DNA of 64,000 nucleotides from positions 25,091,479 to 25,155,478 of the forward strand of contig CM017561.1 of assembly GCA_007844125.1 (NCBI GenBank). Reading direction: 5' to 3'. Shown here in pieces: positions 1 through 12,010 of the stretch. The notes under the pieces were generated by a model. That model was not told the origin of the DNA. It did no database searches and saw nothing but the letters and a program-made list of their open reading frames with translations. A program made the translations under genes and the position numbers. Source of the stretch: Sinonovacula constricta. Lineage: Eukaryota; Mollusca; Bivalvia; Cardiida; Solecurtidae. Within the stretch, counting starts at the first letter, position 1. Each line of letters opens with the position of its first letter.

Positions 1-527
1 ATAAGAAACTGTTTTAATTGGTGATAGCTAAGAATGAAACATACAAATAATTGTTGAGACAGGGTTTAGCTTGGTAAAAAGACTTTTATTTTTTGGCTTC
101 ACTTCTAATACTAAAAGTTTATTTAAAACTTTAATTGTGTTTAGACATGAAAAGCCTTTGTATATGCTTCTTCAGCCTTTTATGTGTTATTTCAGCTAGC
201 CATGTCTTTCCCTTGATTTTTTCTAGTCTTAGAGGCAGGGGGAGATTACTGCTAATCATCTCTGCCTTTTTTTGGTGGGTGGAGTGGGTGAGGGGGGGGG
301 GGGTGCATCTTCCTTGCTGGAATGAAAATGACATATTTATTCTAAGTAATTACCAATGATGCTTTCTTTTTGCTTGTTTATTAAAATTAGTTTTATATTT
401 TTAAATTCACTGTGACTACAATATCAAATGTTTTAAATAATAATGTTTTGTTAAATATTTGTCCATTTAGTGTTCATCATGATGTGTTCATTGCATCTCT
501 TGTATCGTAGTAAATGTAATATGGTGT
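1..527. other. No gene seen
   Basis: AT-rich sequence with a run of 12 G at about 291-302. No exon-like or transposon structure was recognised. Confidence 0.5.
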
Positions 528-546
528 TCCAGTGGTTCTACCTAGC

Positions 547-2103
547 CAGGGCTGGAAAAATTTTCTTTTTCATGACTAGTCCCGGACTAGTAACCAGGAC
601 AAAGATGACTTGTCCGAAAATGTGCATCATTTTCAATACATGGACACTAATTTGTCATAAATATATAACTAACAAACAAGGTATAAACAAGTTTTTGTTT
701 TATTTTTGTCTGTAAAACAGCATATAATCTAACATAAAAGTAAAGAATAAATAAGTTACAACTGATTAAATAGCTCTTGCAATGTCCTGATTTTATAAAG
801 AAAATACATTACGTGTACATTGTTTTTTGTAACAATGTCAAATTTTAATCATCCTGACCCTGACACGTAAATGTTGGGCCAATACACTTGTACACTTTAT
901 GTTACTCACTTATACAACTACTTTGTCTCCATAACATATTTACAGTATTCTGACATTACACCATGGTAAGGCATGAAAGTTTTGCTTTTTTAACAACTGA
1001 ATCTGTCAATTGCAATTTGAAAAATATCAAAGGCACATATGGTATTTTCTTAAGAACGGTAAATGTAAATAACATTTTTTTTTTAAATTTGTCTTGCTGT
1101 AAGTGCTTAACTTGTTGATAACAAAGCTTCGTGTAGTTCTTTGAATGGTTTTAGTAATTTACAGTTGAAGTTGTTTGACCCAGTCGCAAACACAGGGATG
1201 GTATTGGGAAACTTGGCTGATGTAGCTAACTTCGGATACTTTGAACAAATCCTACAGAACATCAAGTCTTCCTCTTCTTTATACAAAAGCCATGGAAAAT
1301 GTGCAAGCCACGTATCCAAAAAATTTCTCTCTCGCTTGTCCTCGTATTTCTGATCCTTTGACATTGTTTTGCTGTCAAGTTTTGCTGTCTTAATTTTCGT
1401 TGGAGTGTTAGGGCATTCTTCAAGTCGCCGTTTACTTCCGCCAGTTTGTGACTTTGATTGTTGATTTTCATTCAAAGTGTAAGAGTTCGTGTTTCCAAAT
1501 GTAAAATATTTCAAGAGTGACATGGCTGCATATTTTACTACTGCGTTGTGCACAGACTTGACGGTGGATTAAAATTAAAATCATCTTCAATCTCGCACCA
1601 AGATATACCTTATACCCACCTTAATTGGCATCGAGTATTGTTTAATTGGGCTATTGTATTCAGATATGACAATGAAAGTAAAGATCATCAAACTGAGACT
1701 TACCTGGCTCTAATCCCTTTACTCTTTGCGTGCCGAGTTTAAAAAGTTCGCGAATCAATTATCACTTATCACATGTACTTCAATATGCAGTATTGATGCC
1801 GTTATTTGTCACCTACACATTGATTGGCCGATCATGTTAAGCGTTGATGTATCGCGCGTCGTGATTGGCTGTTTTAGGATGCGTTTGAATTGTCTATGCG
1901 AAGCCATTACGTGGTGTTGATAAAACGCCCCAGGCGATAGCTTGATTGGTTGCATCGCTAATTAGGTACCGCTGTGTATTGTCACTTGTCCGGCCGTCTA
2001 TTTAATGACTAGCCCGGGACTAATTTAATGACCAATGGTCAGTAGCCCGAAACTACATGTTGACTAGTCCGGGACGTCGGGCTAGCGTATTTTTCCAGCC
2101 CTG
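547..2103. mobile_element. hAT-like DNA transposon, non-autonomous, nested in a SINE
   Basis: This 1557-bp element has inverted ends reading CAGGGCTGGAAAAAT on both sides (547-561 and the complement at 2089-2103). Subterminal copies of a near-palindrome, CTAGTCCCGGACTAG, lie near both ends. The flanks carry a 5-bp direct repeat, CTAGC (542-546 and 2104-2108). Removing the element and one CTAGC restores an uninterrupted SINE-A tail, so the borders are well fixed. The CAGGG end and the zinc-finger ORF inside suggest the hAT superfamily. The 5-bp duplication is shorter than the usual 8 bp for hAT, so a 5-bp hAT subgroup or another superfamily remains possible. Confidence 0.8.
1107..1523 (-). pseudogene. 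Truncated TTF/BED-type zinc-finger ORF (ZNF862/hAT transposase N-terminus-like)
   Basis: The ORF has an ATG at 1523 in the context GCAGCCATG and runs 138 codons to a stop at 1107-1109. It has a basic, Ser/Thr-rich leader, then a region typical of the zinc finger of ZNF862/C17orf113-like, hAT-derived proteins: KRERNFLDTWLAHFPWLLY, EEEDLMFCRICSKYP and FATGSNNFNCKLLK. The Cys-x2-Cys pair is clear but the expected His pair is incomplete. The protein stops just after the finger, with no catalytic domain or dimerisation region in the element. It lies wholly inside the transposon at 547-2103, so it is best read as the remains of that element's transposase or a cargo gene fragment, not a host gene. 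Confidence 0.6.
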
Positions 2104-2190
2104 CTAGCCATAAGTCTGAGGTCTTCCTCCACCAATAATTAGCTGGACATCACCAGTATTACCATAATTGTGTCAGTGTTATGTAACAAA
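2104..2190 (+). mobile_element. SINE-A tail, right half (left half at about 528-546)
   Basis: The sequence CATAAGTCTGAGGTCTTCC, then the CACCAATAATTAGCTGGACA block and TGTGTCAGTGTTATGTAAC, matches the tail of the complete SINE-A copy at 27176-27417. The left part, GGTTCTAC, lies before the hAT-like element. The tRNA-like head is missing here. Confidence 0.75.
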
Positions 2191-2989
2191 GAACAAAATA
2201 AACAACCATAGTGTAAATTTGTTGTTTAACAACTTGAAGGTGATAAACCCATGCAAATTAATTACATCTAAAAGCTTTGCCACCATGATAATCATGGCGT
2301 TCGGTAGACTCTGAACTTCAAGGGTCATTGACCACTTAGTCAAAATTTTCAGGGGTCAAATTCAAATTTCTGAGGGTCATATCTGTGTGTCGTGTATCAC
2401 ATCATTGATTGTTTAAATTATAAATCCAATGCTTTATTTTATATTCATATGGGCTTTATCAGTTGTCATTTTATATGCTCCAGCGGTTGTTGATTTCAGT
2501 TCAGTACACTTGTTAGTGTGTTTTTTCACCTCATATTTCCTGTTAATCACATTATTCAGAATCCTTGGTTTTTGCAAGAAGGATATTTCAAGCTTTTTTT
2601 CTAAACAAAATTAAATTATTTTTTTATATTTAGCCATATTCTTGCTGTACATTTATTCTTGTTTGTTGTTTGTATTTACTTTATAGATATTGTCATATTG
2701 TCAGTAAATCCAGTTAGCATGTTAATTTCTATAAATGTTTTTGGTTTTAATTTTTTTTTTTTAAATATAATTTTTAGTCAAATCCATTTTATTCACATTT
2801 CTTTTTTTTTATTTTGCTTATTCAGATGACTTCAAAAAAAGGAGACAGTAATTTGCTAAATATTGCTTAAATAAGTCCACATTTAGAGTCCAGTATGCAA
2901 TGGTCACTAGATAGGGCAGTGTTTATAAAAAGGTACATTTATTGTGTGATTCCTTTTTTTCAGGCCTACACAATAAGTTTTTAGTAATA
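2191..2989. other. No gene seen
   Basis: AT-rich DNA with T-runs and no convincing ORF. Confidence 0.5.
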
Positions 2990-3798
2990 CAGTCGACTCT
3001 CGTTATCTCGATATCGTCGGGACTTTTCAAATTAAGTCGAGATATCAGATTGTCGAGATAACAGTAGCTGTGTTATTTGGGTATGTCTATTGTTTACCTC
3101 AACATTTAGAAAAGGGATTATTCCTTGGTTATTTTCTTCAAATCGTTAATTTTAAAACAAATGACATTAAACTCGTTTTTCCATTTGTTTTTTTGTAATA
3201 TATATTTTCAATTTATTTCTCCATGTGAGTTGTATTCATTTTCTGACTGTAAATGCCTCATTTTTTATATTTCATGTTGCTTTGTGGCTTTTATGGCACG
3301 CTTAATCTAAAGGGGAGTTACTCTGCAGTATTAGAGCACCGGAAATTGTACACTACGTGAAAATTACAAATGGTTGCAAACAATATGAATTTGAAAACGA
3401 TTAACAAGCAAGACATTACAACATTACATACACGTAACAGTTATAAACATGAGCACATTTATAAAGCAGGTAATTTTTTAACGACACTCGTTAACGGCAT
3501 CAGTTTGTGACACCAATTAGCAGCGAGTGATGATCGGCGCGTGATGTTATTCACACCTCTCGTGGTCGCCACTGATAATTTCGCGAGTCGAGATAAACTG
3601 TGACATTAAATAGCAATCTAGTAGCTTGGGACTTAGATTTTCTAGTCGACATAATGAATTTGTCGAGATAAAAAGATCGACATAAACATTTATTTTTATT
3701 ATAGATATCTATAGAACGAACAAAATTGGGACTTAACAAACCTGGTCGAGATAACGGAAAATCGACTTAAATGTAGTCGAGAAAATGAGAGTGGACTG
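2990..3798. mobile_element. Tigger/pogo-like (Tc1-mariner) non-autonomous element
   Basis: The left end reads CAGTCGACTCTCGTTATC and the right end is its inverted, slightly diverged partner (complement CAGTCCACTCTCATT). TA dinucleotides flank both ends (2988-2989 and 3799-3800). Further copies of the motif GTCGAGATA lie near both ends in inverted order. The 809-bp body has no transposase-like ORF. The TA target duplication and the CAGTC start are typical of Tigger/pogo elements. Confidence 0.8.
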
Positions 3799-3800
3799 TA

Positions 3801-6800
3801 TTATTTTAATGCATTTGTACTATAATGATTATACAACAATTTGTGTAAATTTCATGTCTAAACAGCAAGAGTTATTATAGCATAATGGTAGTGAGAACAT
3901 TTCATAGTTAATTGACATCAACCTTAGAATGTGATCCAGCATGTATATATAACTCTACCTTAATTGTTAATTTTAACTGTTAATACTTCTACCTAAACAG
4001 TCACAGCTGTCCACTCCAAGCTTTATTCTTTGTTGTTTTATATTACATTTGTCCATATGCTTGTGTTGTTTCCACCCCATGTATTATTTTTGTCTACTTC
4101 TGTACATATCTTATAATACATGTAGTCATTTTTACATTCATACCTACACCAAGTATTATCTGTATTTATATTATGCTTGCACCAGTTGTAATTGTTATTT
4201 TCTCTCTATTTGTACCTCTGTATGTGAATCCACTATGTAATAGTATAATTAGTGTATACATTGTCCAAGCACCAGATAAGGCCAGACGTATCCTTGGCCC
4301 CGTTACTTCCGAACATTTATAAACTGGCACTTATCCCTGGGTCTATTTGTTCACGTTCAAACCTACTTTAGGCCTTTTTTTAAGGCTATTCTGAGGTTAT
4401 TCTTTTTGTTAATATCTTGTTTATTGTCAACAATCCATCCCTTTTTTTTATCGTTACATGCCATGATGCTCTATGATGATTTATAAAGATGATATATGCC
4501 AAATGTGTGAAGAAAAATGGGCTCAACATCCGGTCATTCATAAATGTGAACTCTCCCACTTTTGGAGGGACACTCCCACTTTAAAGGTTCAAAATTATTT
4601 GAAAATAAGGGGTGTTTCACACATTTTCAGAAATCTCCCTACTTGGAAACAGATCATTTCATTCCTTGTTTATATGTAAATGACAAATCTTCCACTTTGG
4701 CCTCAGTAACAGTACACAAGTATGTACATGTGTTTTATCTAAATATTATTGTGTGTGAATTTCACATAATTCCTTTATAAACAAAACTTTGCATAATATT
4801 TAAAATATGTTTAAAATAAACTAAAATCATGCTCTGAGCACTCTAGCACTCTAGGGATTTTTCAGTAGTATTTATGTGAAAACTTATGAAAGGCTCTACT
4901 ATAGAAGGTTTGTTTTGAGTATTATAGGATAAAGTGTCATGCCATGGCTGATTTATGGCCCTTATCTGGATCTATATAACTTAAATTATTTATGTAGTCC
5001 TTCCATTTGACTTGATTTACTTGTAAAGTGAAAGTATTGTATTGGCCTAAACTTTATTTTGTTCATTGAAAGAGGTTCTATTTTTTTTATTTTTAAATTT
5101 TTATAAACTTGTAACAAATTTTTTCCTTTAGCACCACCATTTTCAGCTTTGCAGTCAGCCGGTGCTCAGATCAGACAGATCCAGCGGTTCTTTCTGATCA
5201 GGACACTCCATCTGTCCTCGTTCAGCATCATGTATCAAATAGATCACTCAATGACTGATAAATCTGATTATGTTAAATTTACATTTCTATCTTTAATTCA
5301 AGTATTTATAATCATATACAGTGTGGACATTTACACATAATGAATAGCAACTGCTGTCCATCTTTTTTTAGAATTGTTTGTATCCAGGCTTTTTTTTTTG
5401 CGTTGAGTTTATCTTTATTCTGTCTTGTATATGCCTAAGAAAAGCTTAAGCACAAAGCTAGTCAGTGAAATTTATTACTGTCAGTTATCGATTAAAAAAA
5501 ATTACTTATTTATTATAACAAAAAAACACCACCAGTATCTCTAAACACTATGGATTCCCTAGTTTATAAACAGATGTTTACCAAAGAATTCTTCACAGCC
5601 GTGAAAGCTTCATTACCAAATACTGGTCTTTTATTGTTTTTCTGATCTCAATCACATGCTATTTATTCTTATCTTGTTTTATTATGATCCTTTTAGGAAT
5701 TCCATATTTGACATTTTTTGCAGTGTATATCCTGTCTTTCCATTCTTTGTTCAATCCTTTTTTTAATATTTCTAAAAAAACATATGCAGGGTTTTTGGGT
5801 TCATTTGTGTTAAATTCATGTTTAACATTTAGAAAAACTGACTGCTCCAAAATGGAGGAGCATGTCAAGAAAAACATTTGCAGTTTTAGTGATTTTAACA
5901 ATAACATTGAGATGTCAACCATCTGATTGGTTAACATTATGAAGTTTATTTTTAGTCACCAATCAGAATTGTTTATTCTTATCACCAATCTGAGCTATCT
6001 GATTGGTTTCATGTTAAAGTTTAGTTTTAGTTACCAATTAGAACTATTAGAACCTCACACTCCAGCCTTCTAATTATGGCCCTAGATTAGTTGTTTCTAT
6101 AGCAACAATGCATTTTTACAAGAAGCTTCCATCCCAATAAAACATTGACCATCGTCAAAGCTGTATACCTTAATTATGTATGGGTTTTTTTGTCACTTTA
6201 CATTCTCTGTGTTGATCTCTAAAAGTTGTTTTAGTCTTTTCTTGATTCCGTCATGTATATACCCCAAAATCCAAAATATGTATCATTGCCTACTATTTTT
6301 AATTTTTACCCTTATTCTGTTACAAAAGGTTCAGGGTATATAATTGTTTATAAGCTGGCCTAAAAGGAAAATTGCCTTCCTTGTTATCCTTTGTTTCTGT
6401 TTTGTTTCTGTTTTGTCAATTAAACCTCAGACAAGTTTGCCAGATCCCCTGGTGTAAACATGTGTGTGGTGTGTTTTCTAATTAACTTGAGGCATGCTAA
6501 GCCCAGAATAAGAGAAAGTTAACACATTAGATCATGCATTGTTTACAGCTAATTCTCAGGCAGTTTTTCATATGCAACATTAATGTACAGACACTAGCCA
6601 AAAACCCAATAAACTCTTTGTGGGTTATGATCTAATCTTGGGTAAGCTTAAGCATGTTTTCAAGACCGTTCCAGTAGAGTAGATAAAATATTGATGTAAC
6701 TAGGTTGTTAAGTGTCATATGTTAATAATGAATTTTGTCAATTTTATCACTAAGAATAGCAATAGCTGACCCCACTCTAGCTTGTTATCATTTTTCTAAA

Positions 6801-9800
6801 TTTTCAGACAAAGTATTTTCATTTATAAAACATAAGGGAGTATTAATTGAAATGGTTATCTTTCAATGAGAGGGCTTGTATGTCCACAACTAACTAACTA
6901 ACCAAATATTTGTTACTTTTCCTAAAAAATACTAACTGAAGAGTTTTAGAGTTCTTACTTTGAAAGAGGTTTGATGTTTTGACACATTCATGTTTCAAAT
7001 GCTCAAAATGTTCATTATTGCTACAAATCCCCATGACAACAGCAAAATTGTTTTTAACATAGAGCAGTATGCATATTCCATGCATGACAAAAGTATTGAT
7101 GTGAAATATGAAATAAAGGGAATGTGACTGCTTTTGATCACAGCAGGTTTAAATTTTCTGCGGCTCAAGTAACTTCTGTCCAAGTTAGTCTTTTCATTTA
7201 TTTTCTGTCCACCATTTTATAATTATCTAAATGCTGCATACCCAAATATTTAATGAGATTATAGCCTGTGTATTATTTAGTCTGTAGATGTTTGCTATTG
7301 GCTGTTTGTCTTGTTACATATACATTTCAATAAAGCAATATGAGTTGCAAACAGATCTTGTGTCATTTATTGTATCCAACAATCTTGGTAAGAGGGCCAC
7401 CTAAGGAACATTTATCCCTAATATCAAGGCTATAGCTCTTGTAGTTTCTGACCTTAAGGTTTCAGATTTCATATAAAGCCATATATGGAAAATGGCCATA
7501 CCCCTGGCGGCTAGGTTTTTTTTCCAATTATCAAAATTCTTTGAACAAATTTGATTGCCAGATAACATTTTCAAAAGAACATGTTTTTGTGAAACATATA
7601 AAAAATATATATTATTTGTTATTAAATTTGTTGCAAAATTCACGCTGTGCCATTAGCCGTTCAAACCACCCAATAGAGCATTATCAGCAAGTCCATTTAT
7701 TGTAGAGCTTTATATTTCATAAATTTACTGGATATTTTGATAATGAACTATTTCAGAGACACCTGTAATTTATGAAATTTGGCTTGTCTTGTCATAAGTT
7801 TGCATTGGGCTGGCTTTAACACCTTTAACCACATGTACAACTTGTGTTTTTTGAAATTTGTACCTTTGCAGTAAGCCATAGCACTTGACCCCGACCAATC
7901 AACATTGCATAAGGTGTGAAAACTTGCAACAGCCATACTTTGACATAAACCAAACAGCAATATTTTGTAATGTATAGCAAGTTACCAGTTATATACTTCA
8001 AAGAAGCTCAGATTTTGAAAAATGATAATTTAAGATAGAAGAAATCAAAAGGCATAAATAAGGAAGGAAAAACGTGACTGACAAAATTACTTTGATAAAG
8101 CTGGCATTTGAGGTTGGCATTTTGTAAATAGTGTGTGTGAAGTTTCATAAAACAACCTTGGAGGAAAAACAACCCCCTGTATTTGTCTAGGTGGACAAAA
8201 CACCTCACAATTTATGTATATTTGTGCAAATGTAAAAACATATACTTTTTGAACAACACCCTCTCAAGAATGATCAGCAACAAGAGATGTTAGTAAAACA
8301 TATAATCCCCTTGATACATAGTTTCAATCACTTACAGCATAGAACTGTGAAAGTTTTGAAAATAGCCAAACATACTCATATAATGTCCAATTGGCTAGAT
8401 CACACTCACAGGGCTATCATGCGTATGCTGACTGGGTGCCAGCCAGTGACAAACTGCTCCATAGCAGTAGGGGATCCTTGCTTACTGGGTGCCAAGTGTT
8501 GTTCATGTGCCATGCCCCAAAGCCCAACTGAAATGAAAGAGAAACTGGAGAAAATTGCAGAATTTGTCATACATAAACACAGCACTCACACAAAAACCAG
8601 ACAAACAGAATTGTCCCTGTCTAGGTGGGGTCCCTGCTTTCATGTGTGCTGCCTGTGTTCCCTCTAGGGATGAACTGAAACAGCCACAGAGTAGTGGGAG
8701 TCCCTGCTTTCTGGGAGCAAAGTGTCGTTCTGGGCAAATATGCACAGGATGCACACACATGAAAGAGGGATAGGTGCAAAAAATCCATAAATAAAGCATA
8801 TTAGACATAAAATGGTGAGATTGCACTAGGATGAAAGACATGGCACTCAGATGAAAGACATGCCTTTCTGCACTGTAGAAGTGTGGGGAGTTCAGCAGAC
8901 AAATGAACCTAAGGATTTTGCCAGCATTTGATGTGAGGGTAATGTCTGGCACTGTATGTAAAAATATTATATTAATTATTCTATGTACGTTTGTTTATCA
9001 ATGTTTGACTTTCCTTATACCCTGCCTGCCACCAAGCCACCCCTGGGTGTATCAGTCCAGGTCATCACATGGACAACCGGTACTCTGTAGCGATGTTGTA
9101 AACCTAAATGGATACATCTAGATTGCACACCAAAACATATTGTGTAGGTACCGCTTGGTTATTTATGCGATTATGTCTATGTCTATGGATGTTTTTGCAA
9201 ATTTTCAACTCGAACAATTTCCATTAAGCCACTCTTGGGTGGCTTGACACTTCAAGCTGCCCAGGGCAATCTATGGTGAAAAATTACAGTTTATGCTCCA
9301 ATAAACAGTAAAAATAGCCAAATCTTAACATACATGTGTTATTTTGAGCCTAAATAAGTGGGTATCTTATACACAATGTCAACATTATTTCCTAAATGTA
9401 AAGTTTAAAACAGTAAAAAAATCTAATTTTCAACTACAGTTAGTGCATCAATAGTCTGTCTGCAACCTAATTTTTACATATTTGCAAGTTTTTCAAGTTC
9501 GTGAAATTTTCTACTGATTTCTCAGACATGTTAAAGTTGTTTTTTATTGTAAACTGTACATAATTATATTAAATTGACATGCATACCTATCTAGTTATTA
9601 ACTTATATTGATAAATTTCATTGAAAATTTGAATTAATGGGCTATTCATTGTTTTGGCATCTTGTTTTTGACTGAAACACTACAAGGGCAAACTGGGGCA
9701 GACACTAGCTTGGACCAGAAACAGTGCCTTGTGAATGCCTAACCAAGCTGTGTTAAGACTGCAGTCAACAACTGGATGTTACTACTTTTTAACTGTAATT

Positions 9801-9949
9801 ACATCGAAATCGGAACAGCATTGGGTAATGAGACTGCAACAATTTTTGTACAGAAAACATTCCAGATCTTCCCTGTAAACTTTCTGTTATGCACCGTCCG
9901 GCACCTTCTTAAACCGGGTTCATGATAATAGGACTATAAATTAATTGCT
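3801..9949. other. No gene seen; dispersed repeats only
   Basis: AT-rich sequence. At 4545-4735 there is a repeat (GAACTCTCCCACTTTTGGAG...) with a diverged second copy at 41068-41275. At 7395-7520 a repeat containing ATGGCCATACCCCTGGCGGC has a related copy at 41640-41830. At 5900-6055 near-palindromic ATTGGTT/ACCAATCAG segments occur twice. At 8440-8720 there are loosely repeated GGGGTCCCTGCTT-type segments. No ORF here looks coding. Confidence 0.5.
4545..4735 (+). repeat. Dispersed repeat, copy 1 (copy 2 at 41068-41275)
   Basis: Both copies begin GAACTCTCCCACTTTT and share the GGTTCAAAAT, GGAAACAGAT and CCCACTTTGGCCTCAG blocks in the same order. No terminal repeats were found. Confidence 0.7.
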
Positions 9950-9962
9950 GTAAACAATTTTT

Positions 9963-10266
9963 TTGTTGGGTTTATCATCCCACCAACAGTATTTCAGTTA
10001 TCTGGAAACGATGTCCACTTGAAGCAGATATAGTATTGCCTTCACTGTGTATAACATGCCGTGAACACCTGACATGATATAACACCCAGTCACATTATCC
10101 TGACACTGGGCCAACCAGTCGCGGAACTAACCTTATATTTGCTTGAGCATTAGCAAGGGAGCTATACCACTACCATTTTTTACAATTGGTTTATCACGGT
10201 CCAGGATCGAACACGGGGGCTCCCGTACTTAGAGCCAGTGCTCTACTGATTGCACTACCATGTCTG
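9963..10266 (-). mobile_element. SINE-B, full-length tRNA-derived SINE
   Basis: On the minus strand the 5' end is tRNA-like: an A-box-like GTGGTAGTGCAATCAGTAG, then a B-box GTGTTCGATCC. A body and a 3' tail ending AAACCCAAC follow. The copy is flanked by a 13-bp target duplication, GTAAACAATTTTT (9950-9962 and 10267-10279). Other copies lie at 21407-21689 and 31435-31823, with 3' tail fragments at 43946-43996 and 60917-60973. Confidence 0.85.
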
Positions 10267-10279
10267 GTAAACAATTTTT

Positions 10280-11967
10280 AAACATCTGGTTGATTTTAGG
10301 ATATGAAATGAAGTCAAATTATACCATTCAGATACTGGGAAGAGATCTCTGACTGAAGCTCAAGGTTTTATTATCATGTGCCCATAGCTCCAATACTAAC
10401 TCTCATATAACCAAAACTGATGAAAGGATAATAAATAACAAGACATCAACTGTTTGATCATCATATTTATTATAAAAGATAATGTCGGGACAGACAAATG
10501 TTTTTATGATAACCAAGGACCACAGACTGATAGAGTGGCAAACATTATGATACAATGAAAGGGGCATTTTATAAATTCATAAAATTCTTATTATGCTCCA
10601 TGTGACTCCATTTTTTTTCCAAATTCAACAAAAATGCCACAAAGACTGTACAAGGCAGTAATGTCCATATCAGTGTTTGAAGCATATACCAGTATATGAG
10701 TATCTTGGCACTTTCCATTGGTGAATATAGCACTGAGAGTGCAATTCTATCCTTGCAGCATGCATTAAAGGCATAGACAGCTAAAACATGTAAATCCAAT
10801 GACAATAAAATAATGTTACAAATTTATGAAATGCCCCTCCTATTAGCAATGAATACAAGCATGCAAGGGACAAAGAATGATTAACAAACAACTCAAGAGT
10901 GTATTTGCAGTCAGCAGAAACTGTAGCTTTACATGTACCTGCAATTGGACTAGAACACACTTACGTCTAAAGGGGGATATAACATAAGTCTGATAGTTAA
11001 CTAATGCTGTCAACATTTAAAAACTAAAAAGGGGTGGTAGTAAAGTCCTGGATTATCAGCAAAATATCCAACCCAAAACAAATTATTTTTGCTATTTAAG
11101 TAATAAAAAACTGTTAATCAGTTTTAAAGGTAAAAAAATAAAATAATTGTAATTCTTTGGTAATAATTATCAAATCTTCAGATTCAAATGGCTAACCTCT
11201 GGCCTGCTATGTAAAAATATTAATACATGTTTGGTTAAAATATGGAATCAAAATCTTCACTGCTAGGACTAGAAATGTGTCTTTCCACCTTTGCAAGTAG
11301 ATTCAAGAAAATAACAAAGACTGTTTATTGTTATTAACAAAGATGTAGCATGTAATGGGTTAACAGCTAGACAATGGCTGCATGGCAACACTTTACCCTT
11401 GGCATGAAAAATTTATTAAATAACCTATTAAATATCATATTGAAAGTTGCATTAAAAGTTATTAGTTTTGGCCTCACAACTACGAGCAAACGGAACAAGT
11501 CATGTTGCTCGAGTTTAATTATACCTAAAAGCACAGACCATGATCAGACACCTATTATTGAATAGCTGACATTGATCTAAACCAGTTGTGTAAGACTAAT
11601 CAAGAAAGTCCTTAGCAGATTAAAAGTTTTTTAACAGTTAAAAAATGAGATACAGAAAACCGACTCTCAGCAGATTCTTGTCACAATGACACGGAGTTGC
11701 TGCCCTTGCTTTTGTAAAACATGTCTTACAGGAAACTTTCTGTATAAGAGTAACAAAGATAAATTATTGATGCAGTAAACTGATGATGAGAAGCATTGAT
11801 TATAGAAAACGAGTTTAGAGGTTTGAACACAAAAAGGAGTATCAATCTTGATCACTGAGGAACACTTATTGGTAGCTTTTACCTCATACTTTCAACCTGC
11901 AGACAAAAAATAAAAATTGCACTGTAAACATTATTATACAGCAATTAATTATCTTTCAAACAGTGTC
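10280..11967. other. No gene seen
   Basis: AT-rich DNA. No exon-like ORF, terminal repeat or tandem structure was recognised. Confidence 0.5.
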
Positions 11968-12010
11968 TGATGGCTGAGCTGTCACCAAAATGAAACTCCT
12001 CAGAATCACA
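11968..12010 (+). mobile_element. SINE-A head flanking the satellite
   Basis: GTGTCTGATGGCTGAGCTGT and AAACTCCTCAG align in order with the tRNA-like head of the SINE-A copy at 27176, just before the first satellite unit. Confidence 0.6.

Noticed and set aside
1141..1353. Plus-strand 70-codon ORF in the hAT-like element
   Set aside because: It is the shadow of the zinc-finger ORF on the minus strand.
5900..6055. Inverted CCAAT boxes as a promoter
   Set aside because: They occur as a short diverged tandem duplication without a nearby gene start; more likely a repeat remnant.
8503..8952. ORF of 149 codons on the minus strand, overlapped by a 126-codon plus-strand ORF
   Set aside because: No family features, no splice context, and the region consists of loosely repeated low-information segments.
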